A stretch of DNA of 64,000 bases from Bacteroidales bacterium UBA4116 (GTDB taxonomy: Bacteria > Bacteroidota > Bacteroidia > Bacteroidales > Tannerellaceae). The notes beneath the pieces are model-generated. The model had not been told where the DNA came from and did no database searches. It saw nothing but the letters and a program-made list of their open reading frames with translations. Positions within the stretch are counted from its first letter, which is position 1. Each line of letters starts with the position of its first letter. The stretch is taken from contig DFXE01000010.1 in assembly GCA_002381645.1 (NCBI GenBank), forward strand, positions 348,663 to 412,662, read 5' to 3'. The translations under genes were made by a program, and so were the position numbers. This document shows, one piece after another, positions 16,732-25,171 of the stretch.

Positions 16732-18246
16732 ATGGCGGAAGGAACAAGGAATACAGGAAGAAGCAAGCAAAAAACAGTAATCGTTCCCGAAATGGGACGT
16801 TTACAACCACAGGCACGTGAACTGGAAGAGGCCGTATTGGGTGCATTGATGTTGGAGAAAGATGCTTATTTCATCGTTAGTGATATACTTAAACCAGAGT
16901 GTTTTTACGAGAAGTCGCACGAAATGATTTATGCTGCAATTGTTGATCTTGCTGTAAGCCAGCGTCCTATAGATATGCTTACCGTAACAGAACAACTAAA
17001 AAAACGGGGTGAACTTGATCTGGTGGGCGGCCCTTTCTATATATCCCAACTTACCAGTAAGGTGGCAAGTAGCGCGCATATCGAGTACCATGCGCGTATC
17101 ATCGCACAAAAATACCTTGCCCGTGAGTTGATCACTTTTTCTGCCGGTGTACAAACAAAAGCTTTTGATGAGACGATAGATGTGGATGACCTCATGCAGG
17201 AGGCTGAAGGGAAACTATTTGAAATATCACAGCGAAATGTAAAGAAAGATGTAACCCAGATAAATCCTATTATTGGAGATGCTATTGCTTTACTTAAAAA
17301 AGCGGCTGCCCAAAAAGAAGGATTGAGTGGTTTACATTCCGGTTTTAATGATCTAGATAAGATAACTTCGGGTTGGCAGAATTCGGACCTTGTTATTATT
17401 GCTGCACGTCCGGCTATGGGGAAAACGGCTTTTGTATTGTCAATGGCAAAAAATATGGCTATGCAGCATAATACGCCTGTTGCTTTATTCTCGCTCGAAA
17501 TGAGTAACGTCCAGTTGGTTAACCGTCTTATCGTTAATGTTACGGAAATCTCTGCGGACAAAATAAAAAGCGGACGCCTGGCTGATCATGAATGGGAACA
17601 ACTGGATTTTAAATTGGCAGACCTATATGATGCACCTATATATATAGACGACACGCCCAGTCTTTCCGTTTTCGAATTAAGAACAAAAGCAAGGCGCCTG
17701 GTACGCGAACATAAAATAAAATGTATTATTATTGACTACCTTCAGTTAATGAACGCGAGCGGAATGAACTTCGGAAGCCGTGAACAGGAAGTAAGTATGA
17801 TTTCGCGTTCATTAAAAGGGTTGGCAAAGGAATTGAATATTCCTGTTATTGCACTTTCACAGTTGAACCGTGGCGTTGAAAGCCGGCAGGGTGCGGAAGG
17901 TAAACGGCCTCAATTGGCTGACTTACGCGAATCCGGCGCTATTGAGCAGGATGCTGATATGGTATGTTTTATACACCGACCTGAATATTATAAAATAACG
18001 GAAGATGAACGGGGAAATTCCCTGATCGGAATGGCTGAAATCATAATAGCTAAGCACCGTAACGGGGCAACCGGTGATGTGAGACTTCGGTTTAAAAGTG
18101 AATACGCCAAATTCATGAATGTGGAAGAAGATGTTCCGGTCCGTGAATTTACATCCAGTATCAGTAGTGATGCAGACATTTTACCACCAATTGCACCTGC
18201 CGGACCCGATTTCCTGAGCCAGGTAAATAATGATTATCCTTTCTAA
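16732..18246 (+). CDS. dnaB: Replicative DNA helicase
   Basis: 504 residues, full length. The hexameric helicase unwinds DNA at the replication fork. The N-terminal primase-interacting domain starts at GRLQPQARELEEAVLGALML (about 23-42). The RecA-like motor follows: AARPAMGKTAFVLSMA is Walker A, CIIIDYLQLM is Walker B, ALSQLNRGVESR and DLRESGAIEQDADMVCFIHR are the later helicase motifs. There is no intein, although dnaB is a common intein host. The Asp/Pro-rich C-terminus is usual. A DMT transporter follows after 17 bases. Confidence 0.97.
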   Translation: MAEGTRNTGRSKQKTVIVPEMGRLQPQARELEEAVLGALMLEKDAYFIVSDILKPECFYEKSHEMIYAAIVDLAVSQRPIDMLTVTEQLKKRGELDLVGGPFYISQLTSKVASSAHIEYHARIIAQKYLARELITFSAGVQTKAFDETIDVDDLMQEAEGKLFEISQRNVKKDVTQINPIIGDAIALLKKAAAQKEGLSGLHSGFNDLDKITSGWQNSDLVIIAARPAMGKTAFVLSMAKNMAMQHNTPVALFSLEMSNVQLVNRLIVNVTEISADKIKSGRLADHEWEQLDFKLADLYDAPIYIDDTPSLSVFELRTKARRLVREHKIKCIIIDYLQLMNASGMNFGSREQEVSMISRSLKGLAKELNIPVIALSQLNRGVESRQGAEGKRPQLADLRESGAIEQDADMVCFIHRPEYYKITEDERGNSLIGMAEIIIAKHRNGATGDVRLRFKSEYAKFMNVEEDVPVREFTSSISSDADILPPIAPAGPDFLSQVNNDYPF

Positions 18247-18263
18247 ACCAAAACGGATATTTA

Positions 18264-19196
18264 ATGTATACCGGTGAGATTATTTCGCTTGGAGTGGCTT
18301 TCTCATGGACATTAACAGCCCTCTTTTTTGAGTTCGCCGGTAAACGTATCGGTTCTTTATACCTGAATATCGTACGTCTTGCGATGGCAATTGTTATGCT
18401 GGGTATCACTTTACTGATATTTACAGGTAATGTGATTCCTTTTGATGCCGGAGGCAAAGCTTGGTTATGGTTAGCCGTTTCCGGATTTATCGGATATGTT
18501 TTAGGGGATTATTGCCTGTTTAGTTCTTATGTACTAATAGGATCGCGTTTTGGACAACTATTTATGACGTTGGCGCCACCATCAGCAGCACTTGCCGGTA
18601 TGCTTATATTAGGTGAAAAGATGAGTGTAAATGCGGTTACCGGAATGTTTGTCACCTTGTTTGGAATTGGGCTATCTGTTATCGGAAGGGGAGAAGGTGA
18701 AATAAGAAAGATGCAATTTAATCTTCCACTTAAAGGTATTTTATTTGGTATAGGAGCAGGTATCGGACAGGGAGTAGGCCTTGTATTCAGTAAATTAGGG
18801 ATGGATTATTATATGCAGACAGTTGATCTTAATGATCAAACAGCCGTTTTTATGGTACCATTTGCATCTACACAAATACGGGCTATTGTAGGAGCTTTAG
18901 GTTTTCTTATTATCATTTTATGGTCAAATAAAGGGAAAGACCTGATACAGTCGTTAAAAGACCGAAAAGCTATTTCGGCATCAGTTGGAGGGACATTCTT
19001 TGGTCCTTTTTTAGGAGTATCTTTTTCATTAATGGCTGTTCAATACACGGAAGCCGGCATAGCATCGACTTTAATGGCGCTTACTCCGATTATTATCTTA
19101 ATTCCGTCGTATTTTATTTTCAAGCAAAAAATAACAGCTAAAGAAATAATAGGAGCTGCAATCAGTGTCGGAGGAGTGTCGCTTTTCTTTTTATAA
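18264..19196 (+). CDS. EamA/DMT superfamily transporter
   Basis: 310 residues with ten hydrophobic segments in two EamA repeats (about 5-140 and 155-308). The first opens IISLGVAFSWTLTALFFEFAGK; the second contains GTFFGPFLGVSFSLMAVQY and ALTPIIILIPSYFIF, the conserved end of the second repeat. DMT transporters export or import small metabolites; the substrate cannot be told from sequence. It follows dnaB by 17 bases and may be read from the same promoter. A strong terminator lies 25 bases downstream. Confidence 0.88.
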   Translation: MYTGEIISLGVAFSWTLTALFFEFAGKRIGSLYLNIVRLAMAIVMLGITLLIFTGNVIPFDAGGKAWLWLAVSGFIGYVLGDYCLFSSYVLIGSRFGQLFMTLAPPSAALAGMLILGEKMSVNAVTGMFVTLFGIGLSVIGRGEGEIRKMQFNLPLKGILFGIGAGIGQGVGLVFSKLGMDYYMQTVDLNDQTAVFMVPFASTQIRAIVGALGFLIIILWSNKGKDLIQSLKDRKAISASVGGTFFGPFLGVSFSLMAVQYTEAGIASTLMALTPIIILIPSYFIFKQKITAKEIIGAAISVGGVSLFFL

Positions 19197-19221
19197 AGTA
19201 AATGATAACTCTAAAAATGTG

Positions 19222-19266
19222 AAGAGCACGGAGTTTCTAATGGAAAGAAAACTCCGTGCTCTTTTT
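19222..19266 (+). terminator. Strong terminator after the DMT transporter
   Basis: Perfect 15-bp arms (19222-19236 and 19249-19263; core AGAGCACGGAG / CTCCGTGCTCT) followed by T-run 19262-19266, between convergent genes. Confidence 0.9.
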
Positions 19267-19286
19267 ATACATCTGGTGTGATATTA

Positions 19287-19934
19287 TTACATCCTTGTAA
19301 CCGTCACATTACGGAACTGAATATCTTTTCCCTCGCTTTGAAGGCCAATATGACCGGATTTTACTTTATTAGTACCGGTATTTTGGTATACACCGTTGAT
19401 ATATACTGTTATCGTTCCGTCCTTAACAAATATATTAGCTTCATTCCATTCACCGACAGGCTTTTCACTCGATGCCTGTGCTTTCTTTACCACCGGGAAA
19501 GCGGGACGCTCTTCACCGGGACGTTGGTGGAATTCAAACAAATCCGATCCGCCAAGGCATACAAAATCTCCGGCATTCCCTGCTGCTAATTGCACTTCAA
19601 TACCATTAGGGAACGGATTTTTTACATCTTCAATCAATAAAAATATACCGCTGTTGGTAGCTTCCTGAGGCCAACGCCACTCCACATGCAATTTGAAGTT
19701 ATCGTATTTCTGCTTGGTATACATGTATCCGAATGGATTTCCTTTAATATGTATAACACCATCTTTTACTGAATATACCTGATCTGCGGGAACGGCATTT
19801 TTATCAACCACAAATTCCCAGTTAGATAAATCTTTACCGTTAAATAAATTATCTACTTTCTGAGCTTTGGATTCACCGGTAAAACAAAATAAGGCGACAG
19901 ATACAACTGCCAGTAGTAGCATTCTTTTTTTCAT
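19287..19934 (-). CDS. Secreted DUF1080 (3-keto-disaccharide hydrolase-like) protein
   Basis: 215 residues with a signal peptide (LLLAVVSVALFCFTGESKAQ). The rest is a single concanavalin-like beta-sandwich of the DUF1080 family: NLFNGKDLSNWEF at the start, YDNFKLHVEWRWP, NSGIFLL, GIEVQL in the middle, and WNEANIFVKDGTITVYINGV near the end. Some DUF1080 members hydrolyse 3-keto-glycosides made by a sugar oxidoreductase; no such partner is adjacent, so the substrate is open. It lies 18 bases downstream of ettA on the same strand and may be read through from it. Confidence 0.88.
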   Translation of the reverse strand: MKKRMLLLAVVSVALFCFTGESKAQKVDNLFNGKDLSNWEFVVDKNAVPADQVYSVKDGVIHIKGNPFGYMYTKQKYDNFKLHVEWRWPQEATNSGIFLLIEDVKNPFPNGIEVQLAAGNAGDFVCLGGSDLFEFHQRPGEERPAFPVVKKAQASSEKPVGEWNEANIFVKDGTITVYINGVYQNTGTNKVKSGHIGLQSEGKDIQFRNVTVTRM

Positions 19935-19952
19935 GATCTTAAATTTATGTGA

Positions 19953-21641
19953 TTAATCAACAATGAGTTTACGGTAACGTACCCGTTTGGGTTCTTCATA
20001 TCCTGACTGTTTCCTTTTATACTCTTCATATTCAGAATAAGTACCTTCATAGAATACAACTTCCGAATTACCCTCGAAAGAAAGGATGTGCGTACAAATA
20101 CGGTCGAGGAACCAACGGTCGTGGGAGATTACCACGGCACAACCGGCAAAGTTTTCCAGACCCTCTTCTAAAGCACGTAGTGTATTAACATCAATATCAT
20201 TAGTAGGCTCATCCAGGAGCAATACATTTGCTTCGGCTTTCAGGGTTAAGGCAAGATGTAGTCTGTTACGTTCTCCACCGGATAATACGCTACATAATTT
20301 CTCCTGATCAGCTCCGGCAAAATTGAACTTGGATAAATAAGCTCTGGAATTGATTTCCTTTCCGCCTACGCGTATAAATTCCTGCCCACCTGAAACAACC
20401 TGGTAGACTGTCTTATTGGGATCAATATCTCTGTGGGTTTGATCGGCATAACCCAAAACTACTGTTTCACCCACTTCAAATGTCCCTTTATCTATTGTTT
20501 CCATTCCCATGATCATTTTAAACAGGGTTGTCTTGCCAGCACCATTCGGGCCAATTACCCCTACAATACCATTGGGAGGAAGCATAAAATCTAAATTATC
20601 AAATAATAATTTCTCACCGAAAGCCTTTGCTACATGTTGCGCTTCTATTACTTTATTTCCTAATCGCGGACCGTTGGGAATAAACAATTCTAATTTAGCC
20701 TCGCGCTCTTTCTGGTCTTCATTCAATAACTTTTCATACGAATTCAAACGGGCTTTTCCTTTTGCCTGCCGAGCTTTGGGAGCCATATTGATCCACTCTA
20801 ACTCACGCTCAAGGGTTTTGCGGCGTTTACTTACCTGTTTTTCTTCCTGTGCCATACGTTTTGTCTTCTGATCCAGCCATGAAGAATAGTTTCCTTTCCA
20901 TGGAATACCTTCTCCACGATCTAATTCTAAGATCCATCCGGCCACATGGTCAAGGAAATAACGGTCGTGGGTAATGCAGATAACTGTGCCGGCATATTGT
21001 TGTAAATGTTGTTCCAACCAATCTATCGATTCGGCATCCAGGTGGTTGGTAGGTTCGTCTAACAATAATACATCCGGTTGTTGTAACAATAAACGGCAGA
21101 GCGCTACCCGGCGGCGTTCACCACCAGACAAGGTATCAACGATCTGGTCTTCAGGAGGACACCGTAAGGCATCCATGGCCCGTTCCAAACGGCTGTCGAG
21201 ATTCCATGCATCGGTAGCATCTATTTTATCCTGTAATTCTGCCTGACGGGTAATAAGGGCATCCATTTTATCCGGATTATCCAATACTTCAGGATCTCCA
21301 AATCTTTCATTTACTTCTTCATATTCTTTAAGTGTATCAACAATCTCCTGAACGCCTTCCTGAACGATCTCCTTTACGGTTTTTCCAGCTTCCAGTTGAG
21401 GATCCTGTTCCAGGTAACCGACGGAATAGCCTGGTGAGAAGACAACTTCACCCTGATACTCTTTTTCAATACCTGCGATTATCTTTAGTAAAGTAGATTT
21501 TCCCGAGCCATTTAAACCAATAATTCCAATTTTAGCTCCATAGAAGAAAGAAAGATATATATTTTTTAAAACTTGTTTTTGTGGTGGGTATATCTTATTA
21601 ACGCCAACCATAGAAAAAATAATTTTTTTATCGTCTGCCAT
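19953..21641 (-). CDS. ettA: Energy-dependent translational throttle protein, ABC-F
   Basis: 562 residues with the start at MADDKKIIFSM. An ATG 33 bases further upstream overlaps the -7 element and is rejected. ABC-F proteins bind the ribosomal E site and adjust translation to energy state. Two ABC domains: GLNGSGKSTLLKI, LSGGERRRVALC, LLLDEPTNHLD, then GPNGAGKTTLFK, LSGGERNRLHLA, LLLDEPTNDID. The inter-domain linker is the long charged helix pair (EEKQVSKRRKTLERELEW). There are no membrane segments. Identity as EttA rather than another ABC-F rests on the overall pattern, including MVGVNKIYPPQK. Confidence 0.93.
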   Translation of the reverse strand: MADDKKIIFSMVGVNKIYPPQKQVLKNIYLSFFYGAKIGIIGLNGSGKSTLLKIIAGIEKEYQGEVVFSPGYSVGYLEQDPQLEAGKTVKEIVQEGVQEIVDTLKEYEEVNERFGDPEVLDNPDKMDALITRQAELQDKIDATDAWNLDSRLERAMDALRCPPEDQIVDTLSGGERRRVALCRLLLQQPDVLLLDEPTNHLDAESIDWLEQHLQQYAGTVICITHDRYFLDHVAGWILELDRGEGIPWKGNYSSWLDQKTKRMAQEEKQVSKRRKTLERELEWINMAPKARQAKGKARLNSYEKLLNEDQKEREAKLELFIPNGPRLGNKVIEAQHVAKAFGEKLLFDNLDFMLPPNGIVGVIGPNGAGKTTLFKMIMGMETIDKGTFEVGETVVLGYADQTHRDIDPNKTVYQVVSGGQEFIRVGGKEINSRAYLSKFNFAGADQEKLCSVLSGGERNRLHLALTLKAEANVLLLDEPTNDIDVNTLRALEEGLENFAGCAVVISHDRWFLDRICTHILSFEGNSEVVFYEGTYSEYEEYKRKQSGYEEPKRVRYRKLIVD

Positions 21642-21671
21642 TTGAAATCTATTTAAATTGATTGTTTCCGG

Positions 21672-21679
21672 CAAAGATA
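21672..21679 (-). promoter_or_regulatory. -7 promoter element for ettA
   Basis: CAAAGATA on plus reads TATCTTTG on minus, matching TAnnTTTG. The next in-frame ATG downstream is at 21641, which fixes the start. Confidence 0.6.
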
Positions 21680-21854
21680 ATAAATAAAAAATAGAATAAA
21701 ACTGTATACAGATTACATTAAACAGACAAAATAAAACATCCTTATATTTTTAATATATTAATTAAAATTAATATCAATAAAACTATATATATTTGTTCCT
21801 GATCGTTTCTGACTAACTATTTATTATTCTATTTCTAATTTAAAAATTTGTATT

Positions 21855-23534
21855 ATGAAACAATTATTTCTAATGTTAAAATGCTTCCTCATGTTTTTTG
21901 CTGTTACTTCTTGTAGCAATGAGGAACATAATCTATTACCTGATAAAAAACCTTCCGGTAATGAAGCATCCGTGAATATTAAAGGTAAAACCGGTGGAGC
22001 ATCCTATGCTTATGAAAATGTGATAATTAACCCCAATGTAGTAGGATTGAATGAAAAGAATGCCACGCTGTTAAGTTCTAAAGAAGAATTAACACAAGGT
22101 GTAATTAAGGTCAGTGACTTATCACAGGAGCTTTCTCAAAAACTGATCGCCGGAAACATTGTGTATATTCAAATGAACGGATATACGAATATTCGAAAAA
22201 TAGTCAATACATCTTTTGAACAAAGCATATTGATAATGGAAACATCTCAATCTGGCCTGGAAGAATTGTTTGATGATGGTTCTCTTGAAATATCATTCGA
22301 TATTGCTGAAAGCGTTAAAACATACACAACAAATGACTATTCCAAATTATTTGATTATACAATTGTAGAATTGAATGATGAATACAAACCTTTTAATGGT
22401 TTTATGTTTAATCCCAATACATACCTTGGTTTCAGGTACAGTGTAAATATGTCTTTTAAAAGGGTTTTATTAGTTCCGATGATTACTGCTGTTACTTCAA
22501 TATTTGAGTTGGAAAGCCGTATTGTCCCGACAATGCATTTTGAAACAGCAACCAATCTTAGTCATTCCTTCGATCTTATTGATTACACACCGGAAGAGCT
22601 TATAAATTTCCTTAAAGCTCAGGAGTTTTCCTATGAAATACCTATTCCTGATAATATTGCCCTTATTGGTGGGATGACCATTCCGGTAGCGTTAAAAATT
22701 TCGGATATACATATTCCAGTATCAGTAGAAGCAAATTTAGGAAAAGAAGCTACATTAGGATTAGGCTTTGAAGGAATCGTTAAAATGGGATATGAATATA
22801 ATGCATCAGCCAAAAGTATATCCGCTATTTATAGCAATGAATTGAAAGGTATAAATCCCACAAACATAGATATTAACGGAGAAATTTTATCTTCAATGAA
22901 TATTGAGATCACACCTGAAATATCAATCTTATCAACAGATATTAATGCTATTAACGGAGAATTATCATTAGGTATCAATTCTATTACTAAAAGTACTCTG
23001 GAGTCTTCAACCGGTTTAACAGCTGGTTCGATTGGCTTTTTTGAACCAAAAATGAAAGTTGAAATCGATCTGTTAGGTTTATTAAATCCATCTTTTGATA
23101 TTCCGTTACCAACTACTGAATTATGGAATATAGGCACTATTAATAAAAATTTGTTGATTAGTTCAGTTTCAGGGGTAGTCACTAATTCATATAAAGCTAA
23201 TCTTACCAATAGGGATTATAAAACCAATTTAATTTTGAATTACGAGTATCCGGGACTTCCACTGAAAAAAATATCATCACCAGTTAGTTTCAGTTATGAT
23301 GTATATGCATCTAATGGTTCACTTTTAGTTTCTAAAAATAATGTGATAGTAGAATTGAAGCAACCTGATATTCGACAATCAGATTTTGGATTTAGCCTTG
23401 ATGTTCCTTTCAGAAGGACCAGACTTATACCATTAACATATGATACACAAAGCGTTATGAAAAATATTCGTATAAAAGATAAAAATGGATATGAATGCTC
23501 CTTTGAAGGTGAAGTCATTTTAAAACGTCCGTAA
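21855..23534 (+). CDS. Hypothetical lipoprotein, unrecognised
   Basis: 559 residues. A lipobox (FFAVTSC, Cys20) predicts lipidation. The mature part is entirely beta-rich with long runs of alternating hydrophobic residues, no Cys and many Asn/Ser/Ile. Repeated pairs such as PVSVEANLGKEATLGLGFEG and a central stretch of similar strands suggest a beta-sandwich or prism. I recognise no catalytic motif and no family. It stands alone, between the divergent ettA and the candidate small RNA at 23683. It is AT-rich compared with housekeeping neighbours. A surface or outer-membrane anchored role is inferred only from the lipobox. Confidence 0.8.
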   Translation: MKQLFLMLKCFLMFFAVTSCSNEEHNLLPDKKPSGNEASVNIKGKTGGASYAYENVIINPNVVGLNEKNATLLSSKEELTQGVIKVSDLSQELSQKLIAGNIVYIQMNGYTNIRKIVNTSFEQSILIMETSQSGLEELFDDGSLEISFDIAESVKTYTTNDYSKLFDYTIVELNDEYKPFNGFMFNPNTYLGFRYSVNMSFKRVLLVPMITAVTSIFELESRIVPTMHFETATNLSHSFDLIDYTPEELINFLKAQEFSYEIPIPDNIALIGGMTIPVALKISDIHIPVSVEANLGKEATLGLGFEGIVKMGYEYNASAKSISAIYSNELKGINPTNIDINGEILSSMNIEITPEISILSTDINAINGELSLGINSITKSTLESSTGLTAGSIGFFEPKMKVEIDLLGLLNPSFDIPLPTTELWNIGTINKNLLISSVSGVVTNSYKANLTNRDYKTNLILNYEYPGLPLKKISSPVSFSYDVYASNGSLLVSKNNVIVELKQPDIRQSDFGFSLDVPFRRTRLIPLTYDTQSVMKNIRIKDKNGYECSFEGEVILKRP

Positions 23535-23668
23535 TAATGAATAACCTAAATCAAATAGGAGTAGAGTAAACTTGCCGAAGAACTATGTTATAAAACATGA
23601 AATTGTTAAACATGGTTAAACAGGATTATTTTATTGTACTAATATTATGCTGTAAAACATAAAGTGCG

Positions 23669-23676
23669 TATATTTG
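23669..23676 (+). promoter_or_regulatory. Orphan -7 promoter element
   Basis: TATATTTG matches TAnnTTTG but no gene follows; a terminator hairpin ends 75 bases downstream. Confidence 0.5.
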
Positions 23677-23682
23677 CAATGT

Positions 23683-23751
23683 GTTTTTCATGGTATTAGA
23701 TTTAAGGTTAACAATGAAGATTGGTTGTCGGGAGACAACCTTTTCTTTTTT
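23683..23751 (+). ncRNA. Candidate small RNA (~69 nt)
   Basis: The -7 element at 23669-23676 predicts transcription from about 23683. A perfect intrinsic terminator follows: GGTTGTC (23723-23729), loop GGGA, GACAACC (23734-23740), then TTTTCTTTTTT. There is no convincing ORF between. The alternative is that the hairpin is simply a late terminator of the lipoprotein gene ending at 23534. Start and end are estimates. Confidence 0.4.
23723..23751 (+). terminator. Intrinsic terminator with GGGA loop
   Basis: A 7-bp perfect stem and four-base loop followed by an 11-base T-rich tract. It serves either the candidate small RNA or the upstream lipoprotein gene. Confidence 0.85.
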
Positions 23752-23897
23752 ATATACCTTTCCCCTCAGTAATATGTTGTTTCATTTACTTCACCAGAAA
23801 CTTTGTAATAATCCAATCATGGATTGCCGGTGTATCCCGATTTGGTTTAACAGTCAACCAAAATCAGGTTACTACAGGTAAAGCTGGATGGTTGTTT

Positions 23898-24007
23898 GTT
23901 TAACAACAGCACCCCTTTTGTTTAACGGCGAGAGTCGCGTTGTTTAACAGCGTCAGGGGTTTTGTTAAACAACGGGAGCGGACTTGTTTAACAACAAATT
24001 TAACTGC
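23898..24007. repeat. Five direct 22-bp units starting GTTTAAC
   Basis: GTTTAAC starts at 23898, 23920, 23942 and 23986, and its reverse complement GTTAAAC at 23964: five positions spaced exactly 22 bp. The other 15 bases of each unit vary, but most units end in a T-rich stretch (TTTT, CGTT, TTTT, ACTT). Further copies of the word lie outside the phase at 23605, 23615 and 23845. Confidence 0.8.
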
Positions 24008-24128
24008 CCGAAATTTTCTTTTTGTTCTTTATAGGTGAGATAAGCGGCTAATTAGTTCCTAAATCATTACTATCGATAAATATTGATAGTTCAAACCCTT
24101 GAATTATACTGCCTTTCTAAATAATCGC

Positions 24129-24136
24129 TACCTTTG
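24129..24136 (+). promoter_or_regulatory. -7 promoter element for the FHA gene
   Basis: TACCTTTG matches TAnnTTTG. It lies inside a longer possible frame starting at 24099 and so favours the downstream ATG at 24159. Confidence 0.6.
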
Positions 24137-24158
24137 CAGGATAAATAGTCAACGACTT

Positions 24159-24689
24159 ATGAAACAAATTTTTTGTCCTAAATGCGATCATCAAATATCA
24201 TTCAATGAAAATAAGTATCCTGAAGGTAAGGGATTAGCATTTGTATGTCCACAATGTAGTTCTCAGTTTAAAATACGGTTAGGCAGAAAACTTGTCAAAT
24301 CATCTACGGGTGAAGAAAAAGAAGTGAAAGAACCGGATTTTTCATACGGTCATATTACGGTTATTGAAAACAATTTTAGTTTTAAACAAGATCTTCCTCT
24401 AATTTTAGGAGATAATGTAATTGGTAGAAGGAATAAAGATACCACAGGAGTTGATGTCCCGATTGTAACAAGTGATCCAAGTATGGGACGTAAACATTGT
24501 ATCATTAACGTCAGAAGAAATAAACAAGGTGAATTAGTTTATACTTTAAGGGATTTTCCGAGTCTAACTGGAACTTTCGTTAAAAGTGTCTGTCTGGGTA
24601 AAAAAGAACAAGTCCGCATTTATGAAGGCGATGTTATTACAATAGGTGCAACTACAATAATTCTTCACGAAACTACTCTAAATATTTAA
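24159..24689 (+). CDS. FHA-domain protein with N-terminal zinc ribbon
   Basis: 176 residues from the ATG at 24159. The first ~40 residues have a CxxC...CxxC zinc ribbon (FCPKCDH and VCPQCSS), like the MJ0042-type motif. Residues about 85-175 form a forkhead-associated domain, which binds phosphothreonine peptides: NVIGRRNKDTTG (G-R motif), DPSMGRKHCIINV (S-x-x-H motif) and SLTGTFVKS. No kinase is nearby. A signalling or assembly role in the cytoplasm is inferred from the FHA domain. It is transcribed alone, with the 22-bp periodic array upstream. Confidence 0.85.
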   Translation: MKQIFCPKCDHQISFNENKYPEGKGLAFVCPQCSSQFKIRLGRKLVKSSTGEEKEVKEPDFSYGHITVIENNFSFKQDLPLILGDNVIGRRNKDTTGVDVPIVTSDPSMGRKHCIINVRRNKQGELVYTLRDFPSLTGTFVKSVCLGKKEQVRIYEGDVITIGATTIILHETTLNI

Positions 24690-25171
24690 TCAAAACTAAA
24701 AAACTGTTCCCGTATAAATCCTGTCATCGCAAATGATAATTAAATAACAGGGGAGTGATAATTCATTATCAAAGTAAACTGTATCAAAGTAAACTTTTAT
24801 ACTTCCATAAACTTATTAAACATAATAGTGATTATAAAAACATCATAATGTTTTTATTTGAATGAGTAATTGATGTCTTTGGATTATAATCAACTATCGC
24901 TAATTCGTATATACACTAAAATATCGAAGTCAATTAAGATTCAAAATATTTTATCGGTTTTGTGTAATAAAAAAAGCCCGTATAGAGCTTCCCAGCTACA
25001 TACGGACCAAACAAATAACAAACTCTACTTATATGAAAAAACAAATACTACTACTTTCTTATTATTGTAAGAGGATTTATATTAATTCCTCAATCTATAC
25101 ACATAACAGGATTTTCAACAAGATGGTTTTGATAATATTCTAAAAAAATGTTAAATATTAATATCTTCCAC
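24690..25171. other. 482-bp AT-rich gap with the usp terminator and a possible decayed secreted-protein start
   Basis: It contains the minus-strand terminator at 24969-25005. A plus-strand frame of 37 codons from ATG 25033 begins MKKQILLLSYY, like the signal peptides of exported or TonB-dependent proteins of this phylum, but it leads nowhere. It could be a leftover gene start or chance. Nothing else is supportable. Confidence 0.4.
24969..25005 (-). terminator. Terminator downstream of the universal stress gene
   Basis: CCGTAT (24978-24983) pairs with ATACGG (25000-25005), with an inner AGCT/AGCT stem and loop TCCC. On the minus strand the hairpin ends in GC and seven T. It lies about 170 bases past the stop. 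Confidence 0.75.

Larger units (their letters stand above)
23535..24158. other. 624-bp intergenic region: candidate small RNA, 22-bp array, FHA promoter
   Basis: In order it holds GTTAAAC words at 23605 and 23615, a promoter (23669-23676), a 69-base candidate small RNA with its own terminator (23683-23751), the 22-bp periodic GTTTAAC array (23898-24007), and the -7 element of the FHA gene (24129-24136). Short frames at 23681-23903 have GTG starts or no recognisable product and are not called. Confidence 0.6.

Noticed and set aside
23681..23881. 66-residue ORF in the lipoprotein-FHA gap
   Set aside because: GTG start, runs through a perfect transcription terminator, no recognisable product.
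24870..25070. 66-residue ORF before the usp gene
   Set aside because: Crosses the strong minus-strand terminator at 24969-25005 and has no family resemblance.
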